This document shows positions 23,495 through 32,415 of a DNA stretch of 64,000 bases, piece by piece. Below the pieces are notes generated by a model. That model ran no database searches. It was not told where the DNA came from and was given only the letters and a program-made list of their open reading frames with translations. Position numbers and translations under genes: made by a program. Origin of the DNA: Ferruginibacter sp. GTDB taxonomy: Bacteria > Bacteroidota > Bacteroidia > Chitinophagales > Chitinophagaceae. Every line of letters starts with the position of its first letter. Positions within the stretch are counted from its first letter, which is position 1. The DNA lies in contig NZ_JAQBNR010000051.1 in NCBI RefSeq assembly GCF_028288465.1, positions 1 through 64,000 on the forward strand, in the 5' to 3' direction.

Positions 23495-24082
23495 TTACTG
23501 CTTTAAATAAGCCGTCATCCGGGCATCAATTTTTTTATCCCATAATTCCTGTTTATCCGCCAGCTGACTGTTTTTTGTTTCAGCATCATAGGCATTCTGG
23601 GCGGCTGTTAAGTCAGCCTGGCATTGATTGTAAATTTTATCAAGCACTTTGGTGTAGTCGTTCATGGTATACTTCGCCGCTCTTAAGTTGTGTACAAACT
23701 GCATGGCGTACAGGTAGGCTAAATCAAAATGGTGCTGTTCGTGATTTAAAATATAGGGCGTTTTGCGGTTGTGTTTTACCCAGCTGTCACTTACCGAAAA
23801 AGTGCAATCCACGGTTAAGTGCAGTGTGGCCACATTGTTTTCTGATTTAAACATCATTTTAAAACCAAAGCCTGCATTGGTAATGGCGGCCGCTTCACTT
23901 GCTGACACAGGCTTGCCTTTAAAATCATCCCAGCTCAGTCTACGATCTGGTGTATAAAAAATAACGGGCTTGTCAGCCGAAGCATCGGTGATGACATACT
24001 GCACATCTACCTGTAATTTTTGCGCAGCTGCAGCAAATGAAAAAAGAAAGGTGATCAGCGGAAGAGCGAAATATTTTTTCAT
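23495..24082 (-). CDS. DUF922-like secreted putative zinc protease
   Basis: 195-residue exported protein with a signal peptide (MKKYFALPLITFLFSFAAAA, then QKL). It carries RRLSWDDFKGKP, the usual DUF922 N-terminal motif, and NHEQHHFDLAYLYA containing HExxH (HEQHH), which fits a zinc-dependent peptidase. The C-terminal third is helical and charged. Substrate and role are unknown. Downstream (3') of the MFS transporter gene by about 90 bp on the same strand. Confidence 0.78.
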   Translation of the reverse strand: MKKYFALPLITFLFSFAAAAQKLQVDVQYVITDASADKPVIFYTPDRRLSWDDFKGKPVSASEAAAITNAGFGFKMMFKSENNVATLHLTVDCTFSVSDSWVKHNRKTPYILNHEQHHFDLAYLYAMQFVHNLRAAKYTMNDYTKVLDKIYNQCQADLTAAQNAYDAETKNSQLADKQELWDKKIDARMTAYLKQ

Positions 24083-24173
24083 ATAAGTTGATAAACGAAA
24101 ATACAGTCAAATAGTACAGTGTTTAAATGCTGCCATGCAGAATTACAATTATATTAACAGCGAAGGCCGGCAA

Positions 24174-25409
24174 TTATTGCTCCACATAATTCAAATCCTT
24201 GCCAAAAGTTTCTTCTGTAAAATAAGCTGCTACGATGGCAACAGACATCACAATGGCGCCCGTAACCCATCCCGCTGTAACATATGGATGTGGCATGGAA
24301 GAGAATACGGTTTGCAGCCAGTTAAAAATTAAAAATATCAGCGGCACTGCGCCCCTTACCATATTCGGTGCTGTAGTAGCGGCAGTGGCCCGTAAATTAG
24401 TACCAAACTGTTCGGCAGCCATGGTAACAAAAATAGCCCAGAATCCAGTACCAAAGCCAAGAGCAGCGCATATAACATACATGCCCGCAGCGGTGCCATT
24501 TTGCTGGTTAAAGAAAAATACAATTGAGATGATAGTGAGAATATAAAAAATATACAATGCTTTTTTTCGGCTTTTAAGCGATTGACTTACAAAACCAATC
24601 AGCAAGTCTGCAATCGAAATACACAGGTACGCAAACATGGTAGAAACCTTTGGCTTCACAGTTTCTGTGATGCCAAATTCCCTCGCAAAATTATTGGAAA
24701 AAGCCACTAGTACACCAATTACGTACCAGGTAGGCAACCCAATTAAAATAGCGCAGATATATTTTTTAAAACGCCGGGCATCTGTAAAAAACATGAAGAA
24801 GTTGCCGCGGCTGACACCGGATTTTTTTGTCTGTGTAAACATGCCACTTTCAAAAACGGTGATGCGCAGTATCAGTAAACAAAAACCTAAACCTCCGCCG
24901 ATGAAATAGCACATGCGCCAGCTAAAATTCTGTGAAACAAAAAATGCAGCCACTGCCCCCATCAAGCCGATGCCGGCTACAAGTGAAGTACTTAGCCCCC
25001 GCTTATCTTTATGTACCAACTCTGTTACCAATGTTATACCGGCACCCAATTCGCCGGCCAGGCCAATGCCAGCTATAAAACGGGTGAGTGCATATTGGTC
25101 AGAAGTATGTACAAAACCATTGGCAATATTGGCCAGAGAATACAAAACAATAGAACCGAACAGTACGCTCAAGCGGCCTTTTTTATCTCCCATAACGCCC
25201 CAGATAATGCCACCGATTAACAGCCCCATCATTTGTATGCTGATGATAAATTCGCCCTCAGTTTTTACCTGGGCGGCTGAAAGTCCCATATCTGTGAGGC
25301 TGTCTACTCGTACAATATTAAACAGCAGCAAATCGTAGATGTCAACAAAATAGCCGAGGGCTGCAACCAATACGGCAATTGTAAAAATAGAAGAAGTAGT
25401 TTTTTGCAT
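24174..25409 (-). CDS. MFS transporter (metabolite:H+ symporter-like)
   Basis: 411-residue, about 12-helix major facilitator. The loop 2-3 motif appears as GVMGDKKGRLSVLFGS, and helix 4-5 holds RFIAGIGLAGELGAGITLV, typical of the aromatic-acid/metabolite:H+ symporter branch. A central loop separates two six-helix halves. The substrate is unknown. Stop codon is 90 bp from the DUF922-like gene; the DedA gene upstream ends 26 bp before its start, so a DedA-MFS transcript is likely. Confidence 0.88.
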   Translation of the reverse strand: MQKTTSSIFTIAVLVAALGYFVDIYDLLLFNIVRVDSLTDMGLSAAQVKTEGEFIISIQMMGLLIGGIIWGVMGDKKGRLSVLFGSIVLYSLANIANGFVHTSDQYALTRFIAGIGLAGELGAGITLVTELVHKDKRGLSTSLVAGIGLMGAVAAFFVSQNFSWRMCYFIGGGLGFCLLILRITVFESGMFTQTKKSGVSRGNFFMFFTDARRFKKYICAILIGLPTWYVIGVLVAFSNNFAREFGITETVKPKVSTMFAYLCISIADLLIGFVSQSLKSRKKALYIFYILTIISIVFFFNQQNGTAAGMYVICAALGFGTGFWAIFVTMAAEQFGTNLRATAATTAPNMVRGAVPLIFLIFNWLQTVFSSMPHPYVTAGWVTGAIVMSVAIVAAYFTEETFGKDLNYVEQ

Positions 25410-25435
25410 ATGTCAAATCAGTTAGAACAGGCAGC

Positions 25436-26119
25436 TTATTTTTTCTTCTTTTTTTCGGTGAATATTTTAATAAACACCGGCGCTGTTGTAATCAGCACAA
25501 TGCCTATTACAATTACTTCCAGGTGCTTGGTTAAGTCAAAATGAAATGCTCTTAAAAAAAGCTGCTGCAGGTAGTGGCCGGCGAACAACATAGAGAAAAC
25601 CCAGGCCACACATCCAACAATATTGTACCAGGTAAATTTTTTACTATCCATGCCTACAATGCCTGCTACGATCGGCGCAAATGTTCTAACGATTGGTATA
25701 AACCTTGCCATGACAATTGCCCCGCCGCCATGCTTATCGTAAAATTCTTTGGCCTGTAATAAATATTTTTTCTTGAATAGAAAAGTGTCTTTGCGTTCAA
25801 ATAAAAATGGTCCGCTTTTTCTGCCAAACCAGTAACCGGCATAGTTGCCGAGGATGCCTGCAAGAGAAATTACAATGCCCAATACAACCAGGTTGACAAA
25901 CGAACCGCCGAAGCTGATACCCAACCCTTTTTGTACCAGGTCATTACTAAAAATACCGGTCACAAAAAGCAGCGAATCGCCGGGTAAAAAAAAGCCGGCA
26001 AACAAACCCGTTTCGGCAAAAACAGCAAACACAATAAACCAAAGGCCTCCATTTTCGATGTACCATTGCGGTTGCAATAATTGTGTCCAGTGAAAATCAA
26101 GTAAAATTAAATCAAGCAT
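25436..26119 (-). CDS. DedA-family membrane protein
   Basis: 227-residue polytopic inner-membrane protein of the DedA/SNARE-associated (VTT) family. Diagnostic motifs are FFLPGDSLLFVTG near residue 45, the GYWFGRKSG motif, and ARFIPIVRTFAPIVAG with the essential Arg residues. Members act in lipid scrambling (undecaprenyl phosphate or phospholipid recycling) and membrane homeostasis. The C-terminus ends in a run of lysines. It lies between the DAACS and MFS genes, with short gaps. Confidence 0.93.
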   Translation of the reverse strand: MLDLILLDFHWTQLLQPQWYIENGGLWFIVFAVFAETGLFAGFFLPGDSLLFVTGIFSNDLVQKGLGISFGGSFVNLVVLGIVISLAGILGNYAGYWFGRKSGPFLFERKDTFLFKKKYLLQAKEFYDKHGGGAIVMARFIPIVRTFAPIVAGIVGMDSKKFTWYNIVGCVAWVFSMLFAGHYLQQLFLRAFHFDLTKHLEVIVIGIVLITTAPVFIKIFTEKKKKK

Positions 26120-26152
26120 AAAAAATATATCTGGATGTAAAAATAGCTGTAA

Positions 26153-27724
26153 TTATTTATGTTCAAGTTCGCCTTCCCACTTACTTACTACTGCGGTAGC
26201 AATGCTGTTGCCTACCACATTCGTAGCGCTGCGGCCCATATCCAGCAAAGGATCTATGCCCAGCAATAATGCAATGCCTGCTTCAGGTATATTAAATGTT
26301 GCCAGTGTACCTGCAATTACCACAAGCGATGCCCTTGGCACACCGGCAATTCCTTTGCTGGTAAGCATCAGTACCAGCAGCATGGTGAGTTGCGTACCCA
26401 GCGGCATGTGCATGCCATAACTTTGTGCAATAAATAATGATGCAAAAGTCATATACATCATGCTGCCATCCAGGTTAAAAGAATAACCCAGCGGCAATAC
26501 AAAGCTTACAATTTTATCCTTGCAGCCAAAGCGTTCCAGCTCCAGCATTGTCTTTGGAAAAGCAGCTTCACTGCTGGAGGTACTAAAGGCCAGCAAGATG
26601 GGCTCTTTCATTCTTTTGATTAAAGTGAAAACCCGTTTTTTTATAAACAGGGAGCCAATTAGTATCAACAATATCCACAACATCAGCAACCCAAAATAAA
26701 ACTCCCCGATAAAAATGGAATAAGTTTTTAGAATTCCAATTCCCTGCTTTGCGATAATGGCCGTCATGGCACCAAACACGGCAACAGGCGCAAAACCCAT
26801 TACATAGCCGGTTACTTTTAAAATGATATGGGCGATGGCATCCAGTGCATGGATGACCGGTTTTGTAATCTCACCCAAAGCGGCCGCAGCAACGCCAAAA
26901 AACAGGGCAAATACCACAATTTGTAAAATTTCATTTTTAGCCATTGCATCAATTACGCTGGCTGGAAAAACGTGGTAGAAAAAATCTTTCAATGTCAACG
27001 CAGCTTTATCAATACCGGTTGAAACATGGCTGTCGGGAAGTGGCAGATGCATCGCATTTCCAGGCTCAAATAAATTTACCAGTAACATGCCGAGCAACAA
27101 ACTCAACAGGGAAGCGCTGATAAACCAAAGCAGTGTTTTACCGCCAATTCGGCCAACGGCTTTTATGTCGCCTAATTTAGCAACACCTACCACAAGGGTT
27201 GTAAATACCAGTGGTGCGACGATCATTTTTATGAGGCGTAAAAAGATATCTGCCAAAATAGTAAACCAGTCAAGCTTGCCGTCTCTTGATTTGATACTGT
27301 TATTTTTTTGTACCGCGATGATATCCCGTTGCTTTTGCAATGTTTTATAACCTGCCGAAGCCGTGTCTGTAAGTGCCGCTAATCTTACCTGTAATTGCTG
27401 AATGGAATCTGAGAGTATTTTTATTTCGGCCAGTGACTGCGTTTCATCAGGCGTACTCAGCAAACTTTTTTCGGCTTCCTTTTTTTGCGACTGTAACTTT
27501 TTTTGTACAACCAGCAGCGCATTGGCAGCCGTGGTATCCTTAATGGTTTCGAAAGGCAGCATGGCATTATCAATATGTGCCAACTGAATGTCAGCATTGG
27601 AAATGCTGGCATTTTCGATACCAACATAATTTTTATTAAGAATAAACCCTGCCGCGATGCCGGCTAACAATGCAATACCAATGTATAAAGTGAGTTTACT
27701 GCGCCCTGCGGGTTTTATTTCCAT
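26153..27724 (-). CDS. Dicarboxylate/amino-acid:cation symporter (DAACS) with an inserted loop
   Basis: 523 residues from ATG 27724 (MEIKPAGRSK); a TTG 21 bp upstream is less likely. The body is a standard GltP/DctA-type transporter: STSSSEAAFPKTMLE (hairpin 1 serine motif), GYSFNLDGSMMY (TM7 NxDG), SKGIAGVPRA (hairpin 2) and GIDPLLDMGRSATNVVGN (TM8 substrate site). Unusually, between the first helix (about 15-30) and the rest lies an extra ~120-residue hydrophilic region. It is rich in Gln, Lys and Glu with heptad-like spacing, probably a coiled coil on the periplasmic side. Family members are normally around 420 residues. Confidence 0.9.
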   Translation of the reverse strand: MEIKPAGRSKLTLYIGIALLAGIAAGFILNKNYVGIENASISNADIQLAHIDNAMLPFETIKDTTAANALLVVQKKLQSQKKEAEKSLLSTPDETQSLAEIKILSDSIQQLQVRLAALTDTASAGYKTLQKQRDIIAVQKNNSIKSRDGKLDWFTILADIFLRLIKMIVAPLVFTTLVVGVAKLGDIKAVGRIGGKTLLWFISASLLSLLLGMLLVNLFEPGNAMHLPLPDSHVSTGIDKAALTLKDFFYHVFPASVIDAMAKNEILQIVVFALFFGVAAAALGEITKPVIHALDAIAHIILKVTGYVMGFAPVAVFGAMTAIIAKQGIGILKTYSIFIGEFYFGLLMLWILLILIGSLFIKKRVFTLIKRMKEPILLAFSTSSSEAAFPKTMLELERFGCKDKIVSFVLPLGYSFNLDGSMMYMTFASLFIAQSYGMHMPLGTQLTMLLVLMLTSKGIAGVPRASLVVIAGTLATFNIPEAGIALLLGIDPLLDMGRSATNVVGNSIATAVVSKWEGELEHK

Positions 27725-27812
27725 ACTTAAAAAATAGAATTGCAATATAGTATTTAATGCTTGTTATGGGCTGCCAGTGAGTAAAAATGATTAATTGCCA
27801 CTGCTGGTAAGC

Positions 27813-27820
27813 TATTTTTG
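27813..27820 (+). promoter_or_regulatory. Candidate -7 box for the APC permease
   Basis: TATTTTTG matches TAnnTTTG and lies about 46 bp before the permease ATG. No good -33 TTTG is visible at the usual distance, so this is tentative. Confidence 0.35.
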
Positions 27821-27866
27821 ATTATTTTGCCTAATCATTATTTTAAAACCAAACCAAAACAGATAT

Positions 27867-29522
27867 ATGAGTTTATTTGTAAAGAAGCCAATGAGTGTAT
27901 TAATGGCAGAGGCGACGGATACCGAACATGGATTAAAAAAGACACTGGGATCCCGTTCGTTGATTGCGTTGGGTATTGGAGCAATCATTGGTGCAGGATT
28001 ATTTTCTATTACTGGTGGTGCGGCGGCTAACCAGGCAGGTCCTGCAATTACGATTTCATTTATCGTGGCAGCATTAGGGTGTGCATTTGCCGGGTTGTGT
28101 TATGCTGAATTTGCTTCTATGATACCTGTTGCAGGTAGTGCATACACTTATTCATACGCTACAATGGGCGAATTTATTGCATGGATTATTGGCTGGGACC
28201 TTGTGCTTGAATATGCAGTTGGTGCGGCGACCGTAAGCATAAGCTGGAGCAGGTATCTTGTTAAATTTTTGGAATCCTTTGGCCTGCATTTAGATCCTTC
28301 CTATACCGTAGGACCATGGGATGGTGGAATTATCAATTTACCTGCTGTGTTTATCGTGGTGTGCATGAGTTTGTTGCTGATAAAAGGAACTTCAGAATCT
28401 GCGAAGGTGAATGCAGTTATTGTAGGCGTAAAAGTATTGGTAGTACTTATTTTTATTGTCTTGGGATATGGCTACATCAACACCGCCAACTACCATCCTT
28501 ACATTCCAGAAAACACAGGCAAGTTTGGTGAATTTGGATTTAGCGGCATCATACGTGCAGCAGCCATTGTATTTTTTGCTTACATAGGCTTTGATGCCGT
28601 TAGCACTGCAGCCCAGGAAGCAAAAAATCCCAAAAAGGATATGCCGATCGGTATCCTGGGATCACTGGCTATTTGTACTGTATTGTATATTTTGTTTGCA
28701 CATGTTATGACGGGTGTTACCAGTTATACTACTTTCCGCGGACAGGATGGTATTGCCCCGGTAGCAGTTGCTATTGAACATATGGGTAAAGCGGATGCTG
28801 CTGGTGTTATTCACCCTGACTATCCCTGGTTAAACAAAGCCATTATCATTGCCATTCTCGGCGGATATGCTTCCGTTATTTTGGTGATGCTGATGGGACA
28901 AAGCCGCGTATTTTACAGCATGAGTAAAGATGGATTGCTTCCAAAAGTATTCAGTGAGGTTCATCCAAAATACCGCACACCTTCAAAAAATAATTTATTA
29001 TTTATGTTCGTGGTAAGCCTTTTTGCTGCATTTGTTCCTGCACGGGTGGTGGGAGAAATGACCAGTATAGGAACGCTATTTGCCTTTATATTGGTTTGCA
29101 TTGGTGTGGTGGTTTTAAGAAAAGCGCAACCAGATCTTCCCCGTGCTTTTAAAACACCCTGGGTACCGGTTATTCCGATATTGGGCGTTTTTACCTGCCT
29201 GTTTATGATGGTATTTTTGCCTACCGATACATGGATACGTTTAATTGTTTGGATGTTAATTGGTTTGGATGTATACCTTTTTTATGGTGTTAAATACAGC
29301 CTGCTTGGTCCTGGTGTATTTAACCGCAAAGGTGTATCAATTGTGAGCAAAGTAGGTCTGCTGCTGAGCTTGGGTTTGGTGGTCATAGCCTATATTCATA
29401 AAAGCTCGCTGGATGCAGGAAGCGACGATAATCTCTTCATGATTTCTACTGTAATTGCTGTAATTCATTTCATCATTTTTGGACTCAAATTATCGCAGGT
29501 GAAAACATCTGCCGAAGTATAA
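27867..29522 (+). CDS. APC-family amino-acid permease (cationic amino-acid type)
   Basis: 551-residue permease with about 12-14 helices. The N-terminus carries GIGAIIGAGLFSITG (unwound TM1 binding motif), followed by GLCYAEFASMIPVAGSAYTY and FFAYIGFDAVSTAAQEAKNP (TM6 region), all typical of the CAT/YfnA branch that imports cationic or branched amino acids with protons. A 50-residue extension after the twelfth helix adds two more helices. Single-gene unit with its own strong terminator. Confidence 0.93.
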   Translation: MSLFVKKPMSVLMAEATDTEHGLKKTLGSRSLIALGIGAIIGAGLFSITGGAAANQAGPAITISFIVAALGCAFAGLCYAEFASMIPVAGSAYTYSYATMGEFIAWIIGWDLVLEYAVGAATVSISWSRYLVKFLESFGLHLDPSYTVGPWDGGIINLPAVFIVVCMSLLLIKGTSESAKVNAVIVGVKVLVVLIFIVLGYGYINTANYHPYIPENTGKFGEFGFSGIIRAAAIVFFAYIGFDAVSTAAQEAKNPKKDMPIGILGSLAICTVLYILFAHVMTGVTSYTTFRGQDGIAPVAVAIEHMGKADAAGVIHPDYPWLNKAIIIAILGGYASVILVMLMGQSRVFYSMSKDGLLPKVFSEVHPKYRTPSKNNLLFMFVVSLFAAFVPARVVGEMTSIGTLFAFILVCIGVVVLRKAQPDLPRAFKTPWVPVIPILGVFTCLFMMVFLPTDTWIRLIVWMLIGLDVYLFYGVKYSLLGPGVFNRKGVSIVSKVGLLLSLGLVVIAYIHKSSLDAGSDDNLFMISTVIAVIHFIIFGLKLSQVKTSAEV

Positions 29523-29545
29523 AAAATAAATATTGTTAATCAACA

Positions 29546-29578
29546 ATAAAGCCCCGGATATCCGGGGCTTTATTTTTT
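29546..29578 (+). terminator. Intrinsic terminator after the APC permease
   Basis: AAAGCCCCGG-ATAT-CCGGGGCTTT with a T-run (29546-29578), a near-perfect GC-rich stem. The A-run on its left allows it to work on both strands. Confidence 0.92.
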
Positions 29579-29636
29579 TAATCATTCCCCGTTACCAGGT
29601 CCTTACCCGCGCAGCAATAATTTCTTTTTATGTAAA

Positions 29637-29671
29637 ACAAAAAGCGCCGCAAACCTGCGGCGCTTTTTTAT
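29637..29671 (-). terminator. Intrinsic terminator after ssb
   Basis: AAAAAGCGCCGCA, loop, TGCGGCGCTTTTT. On the minus strand the stem is followed by a T-run and lies 16 bp beyond the ssb stop codon. It is symmetrical, so it may also act on the plus strand. Confidence 0.9.
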
Positions 29672-29686
29672 AAATTTTCTGTAAAA

Positions 29687-30157
29687 TTAAAAGGGAAGAT
29701 CATCTGCTGCGTCTGAAGCCACACTCGCCGCTGCGGAAGACATAGGATTGTTACTGGCAGGCGTGTAAGAGGAATTGCTTTGATTACCCTGATTATAATT
29801 GCTGCTGCCACCTGATTGCTGGTGAGCAGGAGCATCTACACCACTTCCGCCTAACAATTGAATATTTTGTACCCGCATACGCAATGTTGCGGCAGCCTGG
29901 TTGTCCTTGTTCATGTAAGCTTCCGCTTCCGGCGCCCCTTCCGCATATACTGTTTTGCCTTTTGTAAGGTATTGTGCCACGGCAGTTTTATCCGTCCAAT
30001 AAGCACATTCTACCCAGGTAGTTCTTTCTTTTTGATTGCCCTGCCTGTCCTTGTAACGCTCTGTATGGGCTACGCTGAAATTGATTACGTTTTGTCCGTT
30101 TACCTCTTTTACGATGCAATCTTTACCTAAATTGCCTACGATTTGTAACTTGATCAT
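29687..30157 (-). CDS. ssb: Single-stranded DNA-binding protein
   Basis: 156-residue OB-fold protein that coats single-stranded DNA in replication and repair. The OB domain is about 1-105 (MIKLQIVGNLGKDC, NFSVAHTERYKD, WVECAYWTDK). A Gly/Ser/Asn/Gln-rich linker follows, and the acidic tip DDLPF at the C-terminus is the docking peptide for partner proteins. Length and tail are normal. Confidence 0.96.
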   Translation of the reverse strand: MIKLQIVGNLGKDCIVKEVNGQNVINFSVAHTERYKDRQGNQKERTTWVECAYWTDKTAVAQYLTKGKTVYAEGAPEAEAYMNKDNQAAATLRMRVQNIQLLGGSGVDAPAHQQSGGSSNYNQGNQSNSSYTPASNNPMSSAAASVASDAADDLPF

Positions 30158-30280
30158 AATTGTGTGTTTTAAATGTTTAACCGATGTATCTGAATGTGAA
30201 AATTATGAAAATGTACTTTTAAAAACTTATTTAGTTATAGGCTTTTTACTAACAAAAATTACCTGTTATAGTGATTGATT

Positions 30281-30736
30281 TCAGGCTCCTGATTCTGCAA
30301 CGGCTTTTATTTGCACCAGTATCGGGTTCCAGCCGTCGCCATTATTATATACGTCCTGGTATCTTTTTTCTCCATCGGCAGCTCCTTCAAAACCATCCTG
30401 TGTTACCGTTAAATTTACTTCACCATCTGGGCCGGACAATTCATATGTCACGTTCAAATAATTTTCAGGAATATCGGCCATGGTTGCATTCGGATCTATG
30501 ACGGTATACTTCAGCAATTTTTGTTGTACAATATCAACGATGGTACCTTTTACAAAAACTGTTTCCTTTCCTTCATACATGGCGCTCCATAATAATGGAC
30601 TGCCTACTTTCCAGTCGGACACCGTTTTGCAACCAAACATATATTTTTTTGTTTGCTCCGGGTTTATTAATGCATCCCAAACCGCCGCCGCAGGTGCATT
30701 GATGATAATATTATTTTTTACAACTAGGTTTTCCAT
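30281..30736 (-). CDS. SRPBCC (AHSA1-like) domain protein
   Basis: 151 residues from ATG 30736 (MENLVVKNNIIINAP); the in-frame extension to 30772 is not supported. A single START-like helix-grip fold: VVKNNIIINAPAAAVWDALI at the N-terminus, a central GTIVDIVQQKLLKYT strand pair, and a C-terminal helix (VYNNGDGWNPILVQIKAV). These bind hydrophobic ligands or assist chaperones; no ligand can be named. It lies 55 bp after the LexA-like repressor gene and may share its transcript. Confidence 0.88.
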   Translation of the reverse strand: MENLVVKNNIIINAPAAAVWDALINPEQTKKYMFGCKTVSDWKVGSPLLWSAMYEGKETVFVKGTIVDIVQQKLLKYTVIDPNATMADIPENYLNVTYELSGPDGEVNLTVTQDGFEGAADGEKRYQDVYNNGDGWNPILVQIKAVAESGA

Positions 30737-30791
30737 TGAACTTTTTATAATGCATGACCAGGAAATGAACAAAAAGGCCGAAAAGTATTTT

Positions 30792-31544
30792 TTAGTTCAG
30801 CTTTTTCTTTAGCGTGCTTACCTGGCTCTGCAAATTATTTACCATACTTGCCAAAGAGTTCATGTCCCAGCGCTGTTGCGCACTTACTTTGCTGATGACC
30901 ATTTGCGCCTGCCACAGTTCTACCACGTCTTCTACATTTACCTGGTAGGGCTGGTATTGCGGATTGTCACTTACCAGTGTGAATTTATTTTTGAGCTTAT
31001 TATTTTTTACCACTCTTTTATATACAATTCCTTCGTGCCGGCTTATAACAATGTAGGCCTGGTCACTTTTCACGTCTTCATTAAAATCTACCTTTTCACC
31101 TACAATAATACTGCCACTTGGGGTGGGTAACATACTGTCTCCAATAATTTCAAAGGCCCTGTAGTTACCGCCGGCAAGCATGGGTAATGTAAACGTGTTC
31201 AACTCATCAATAAATTCACTGTCTGCATATCCGGCCAGGTAACCGGCAGCAGCCTTTACAGGCACAAAATGAATGATGTTTCTTTCGGCTGTCAGCATTT
31301 TTTGCTGCCTTCGTTTGGCAAGGTAAGTACTGGCAGTGTTGCTCAAATCCTTAAGCAATAATTCGTCCAACGTAAGCTTAAAAATATCGCATACAATTTC
31401 CAGTACTTCCAAACGGGGGTCGGCCCGCTCTTCTTCGTAAGCACCGATTAAAGACCGCTTGATACCTAATTTTACTGCAAATTCTTCCTGTGTCCAGCCA
31501 CGCAATTTGCGGAGATACTTCAGATTTTGTCCTGCTTGTGACAT
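30792..31544 (-). CDS. XRE-S24 (LexA/CI-like) self-cleaving repressor
   Basis: 250-residue DNA-binding repressor. The N-terminal HTH_XRE domain (about 5-62) reads LRKLRGWTQEEFAVKLGIKR. A linker contains KAAAGYLAG, a plausible Ala-Gly cleavage site. The C-terminal S24 peptidase domain has the catalytic Ser in IIGDSMLPT and Lys in GIVYKRVVK. The last 30 residues form a short coiled coil (SLASMVNNLQSQVSTLKKKL), an addition to the basic S24 layout. The promoter and two palindromes that probably bind this protein lie directly upstream. No phage genes surround it, so a stress-type regulator is more likely than a prophage repressor. Confidence 0.9.
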   Translation of the reverse strand: MSQAGQNLKYLRKLRGWTQEEFAVKLGIKRSLIGAYEEERADPRLEVLEIVCDIFKLTLDELLLKDLSNTASTYLAKRRQQKMLTAERNIIHFVPVKAAAGYLAGYADSEFIDELNTFTLPMLAGGNYRAFEIIGDSMLPTPSGSIIVGEKVDFNEDVKSDQAYIVISRHEGIVYKRVVKNNKLKNKFTLVSDNPQYQPYQVNVEDVVELWQAQMVISKVSAQQRWDMNSLASMVNNLQSQVSTLKKKLN

Positions 31545-31551
31545 AATGCAA

Positions 31552-31587
31552 CTAATTTGATTAGCACAAATATACTAATATATTTAG
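31552..31587. promoter_or_regulatory. Two 13-bp operator-like palindromes at the XRE-S24 promoter
   Basis: CTAATTTGATTAG (31552-31564) is a perfect 5-3-5 palindrome, and CTAATATATTTAG (31575-31587) is a one-mismatch copy 23 bp away. They bracket the -7 box. Placement suggests autorepression by the adjacent XRE-S24 protein. Confidence 0.6.
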
Positions 31588-31596
31588 CTTTGCAAA
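31567..31596 (-). promoter_or_regulatory. Promoter of the XRE-S24 gene
   Basis: On the minus strand, TTTG (31593-31596), 18 bp, then TATATTTG (31567-31574), matching both Bacteroidota promoter boxes. The predicted start lies near 31560, giving a leader of about 16 nt. Confidence 0.65.
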
Positions 31597-31695
31597 ATTT
31601 ATTTTTTAGGTGAAGCGGGTGTGCAATTATATTAAGCCATCTTTCAGGCAACTTAATCTCTTGGTTATTGTTATCATTGCTAAAGCCATGCGTTT

Positions 31696-32247
31696 ATGAA
31701 ATCAGCCATGCAAAAAACAGCTGTTGTTTTAATTGCGTTCTTCCTTTGTATTCAAAGCAGCGCACAGATTTTTTTGCCTGTTGATGCAGAATCATCCATA
31801 AAATTCTCTATTAAAAACTTTGGACTGCCTACTGTTGGTCATTTTGCAGGGCTGAAAGGAAAAATACAATTTGATGCAGGTAATATAACATCCGCCAGTT
31901 TTGTGGTAAGTGTTGACGCCGCCTCTGTTAATACAGACAATAATACAAGAGACAAACATCTGCGAAAAGAAGACTATTTTGATGTTGCAAAATATCCTTT
32001 GATCAATTTTACTTCAACGAGTATAAACAAGGATGCGGCAGGTAAGTTTTTGGTGACTGGTAACCTCTCCATCAAAGGTGTAACAAAACAAATTTCGTTT
32101 CCGTTTACTGCAGGGGTGCAAAACAACGGGTATCGCTTTTCGGGGTCATTTACTATTAACCGGCGTAACTTTGGCGTTGGTGGCAACAGTATAGTGCTGG
32201 CAGATAATTTGCAGGTGTCTCTGGATGTTTTTGCTAAAAAGAATTGA
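31696..32247 (+). CDS. YceI-family periplasmic protein
   Basis: 183-residue exported lipocalin-like protein with signal peptide (about 1-24, ending SSAQ). Family motifs: SSIKFSIKNFGLPTVGHF (the family HFGF-like strand), DAASVNTDNNTRDKHLRKED, FDVAKYPLINFTSTSI and GNLSIKGVTKQISFP. YceI proteins bind isoprenoid or amphiphilic ligands in the periplasm. Divergent from the XRE-S24 gene across about 150 bp. Confidence 0.93.
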   Translation: MKSAMQKTAVVLIAFFLCIQSSAQIFLPVDAESSIKFSIKNFGLPTVGHFAGLKGKIQFDAGNITSASFVVSVDAASVNTDNNTRDKHLRKEDYFDVAKYPLINFTSTSINKDAAGKFLVTGNLSIKGVTKQISFPFTAGVQNNGYRFSGSFTINRRNFGVGGNSIVLADNLQVSLDVFAKKN

Positions 32248-32346
32248 GCTTTTTAGAATGGCTGATTCATACAACCTGAAACGGAAAAGGCGTTCAACTA
32301 ATTGAAAAAAGTGGCACCGCACACCGCAGCTGCTTAGGAAGATACA

Positions 32347-32398
32347 GTACAAGAGGGCGATGCAACAATGCCCCACAATGCTTCCCTGCCCGGACCAA
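32347..32398 (+). repeat. GTGCGACGC dispersed repeat copy
   Basis: GTACAAGAGGGCGATGCAAC (32347-32366), AATGCCCC, GCTTCCC and TGCCCGGACCA follow the order seen at 20717-20797. It lies between convergent YceI and NUDIX genes. Confidence 0.7.
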
Positions 32399-32415
32399 TT
32401 ATTTTGTAGCCGGAT

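Noticed and set aside
30792..31544. XRE-S24 gene as evidence for a prophage
   Set aside because: No integrase, capsid, portal, terminase or lysis genes occur within at least 10 kb on either side.
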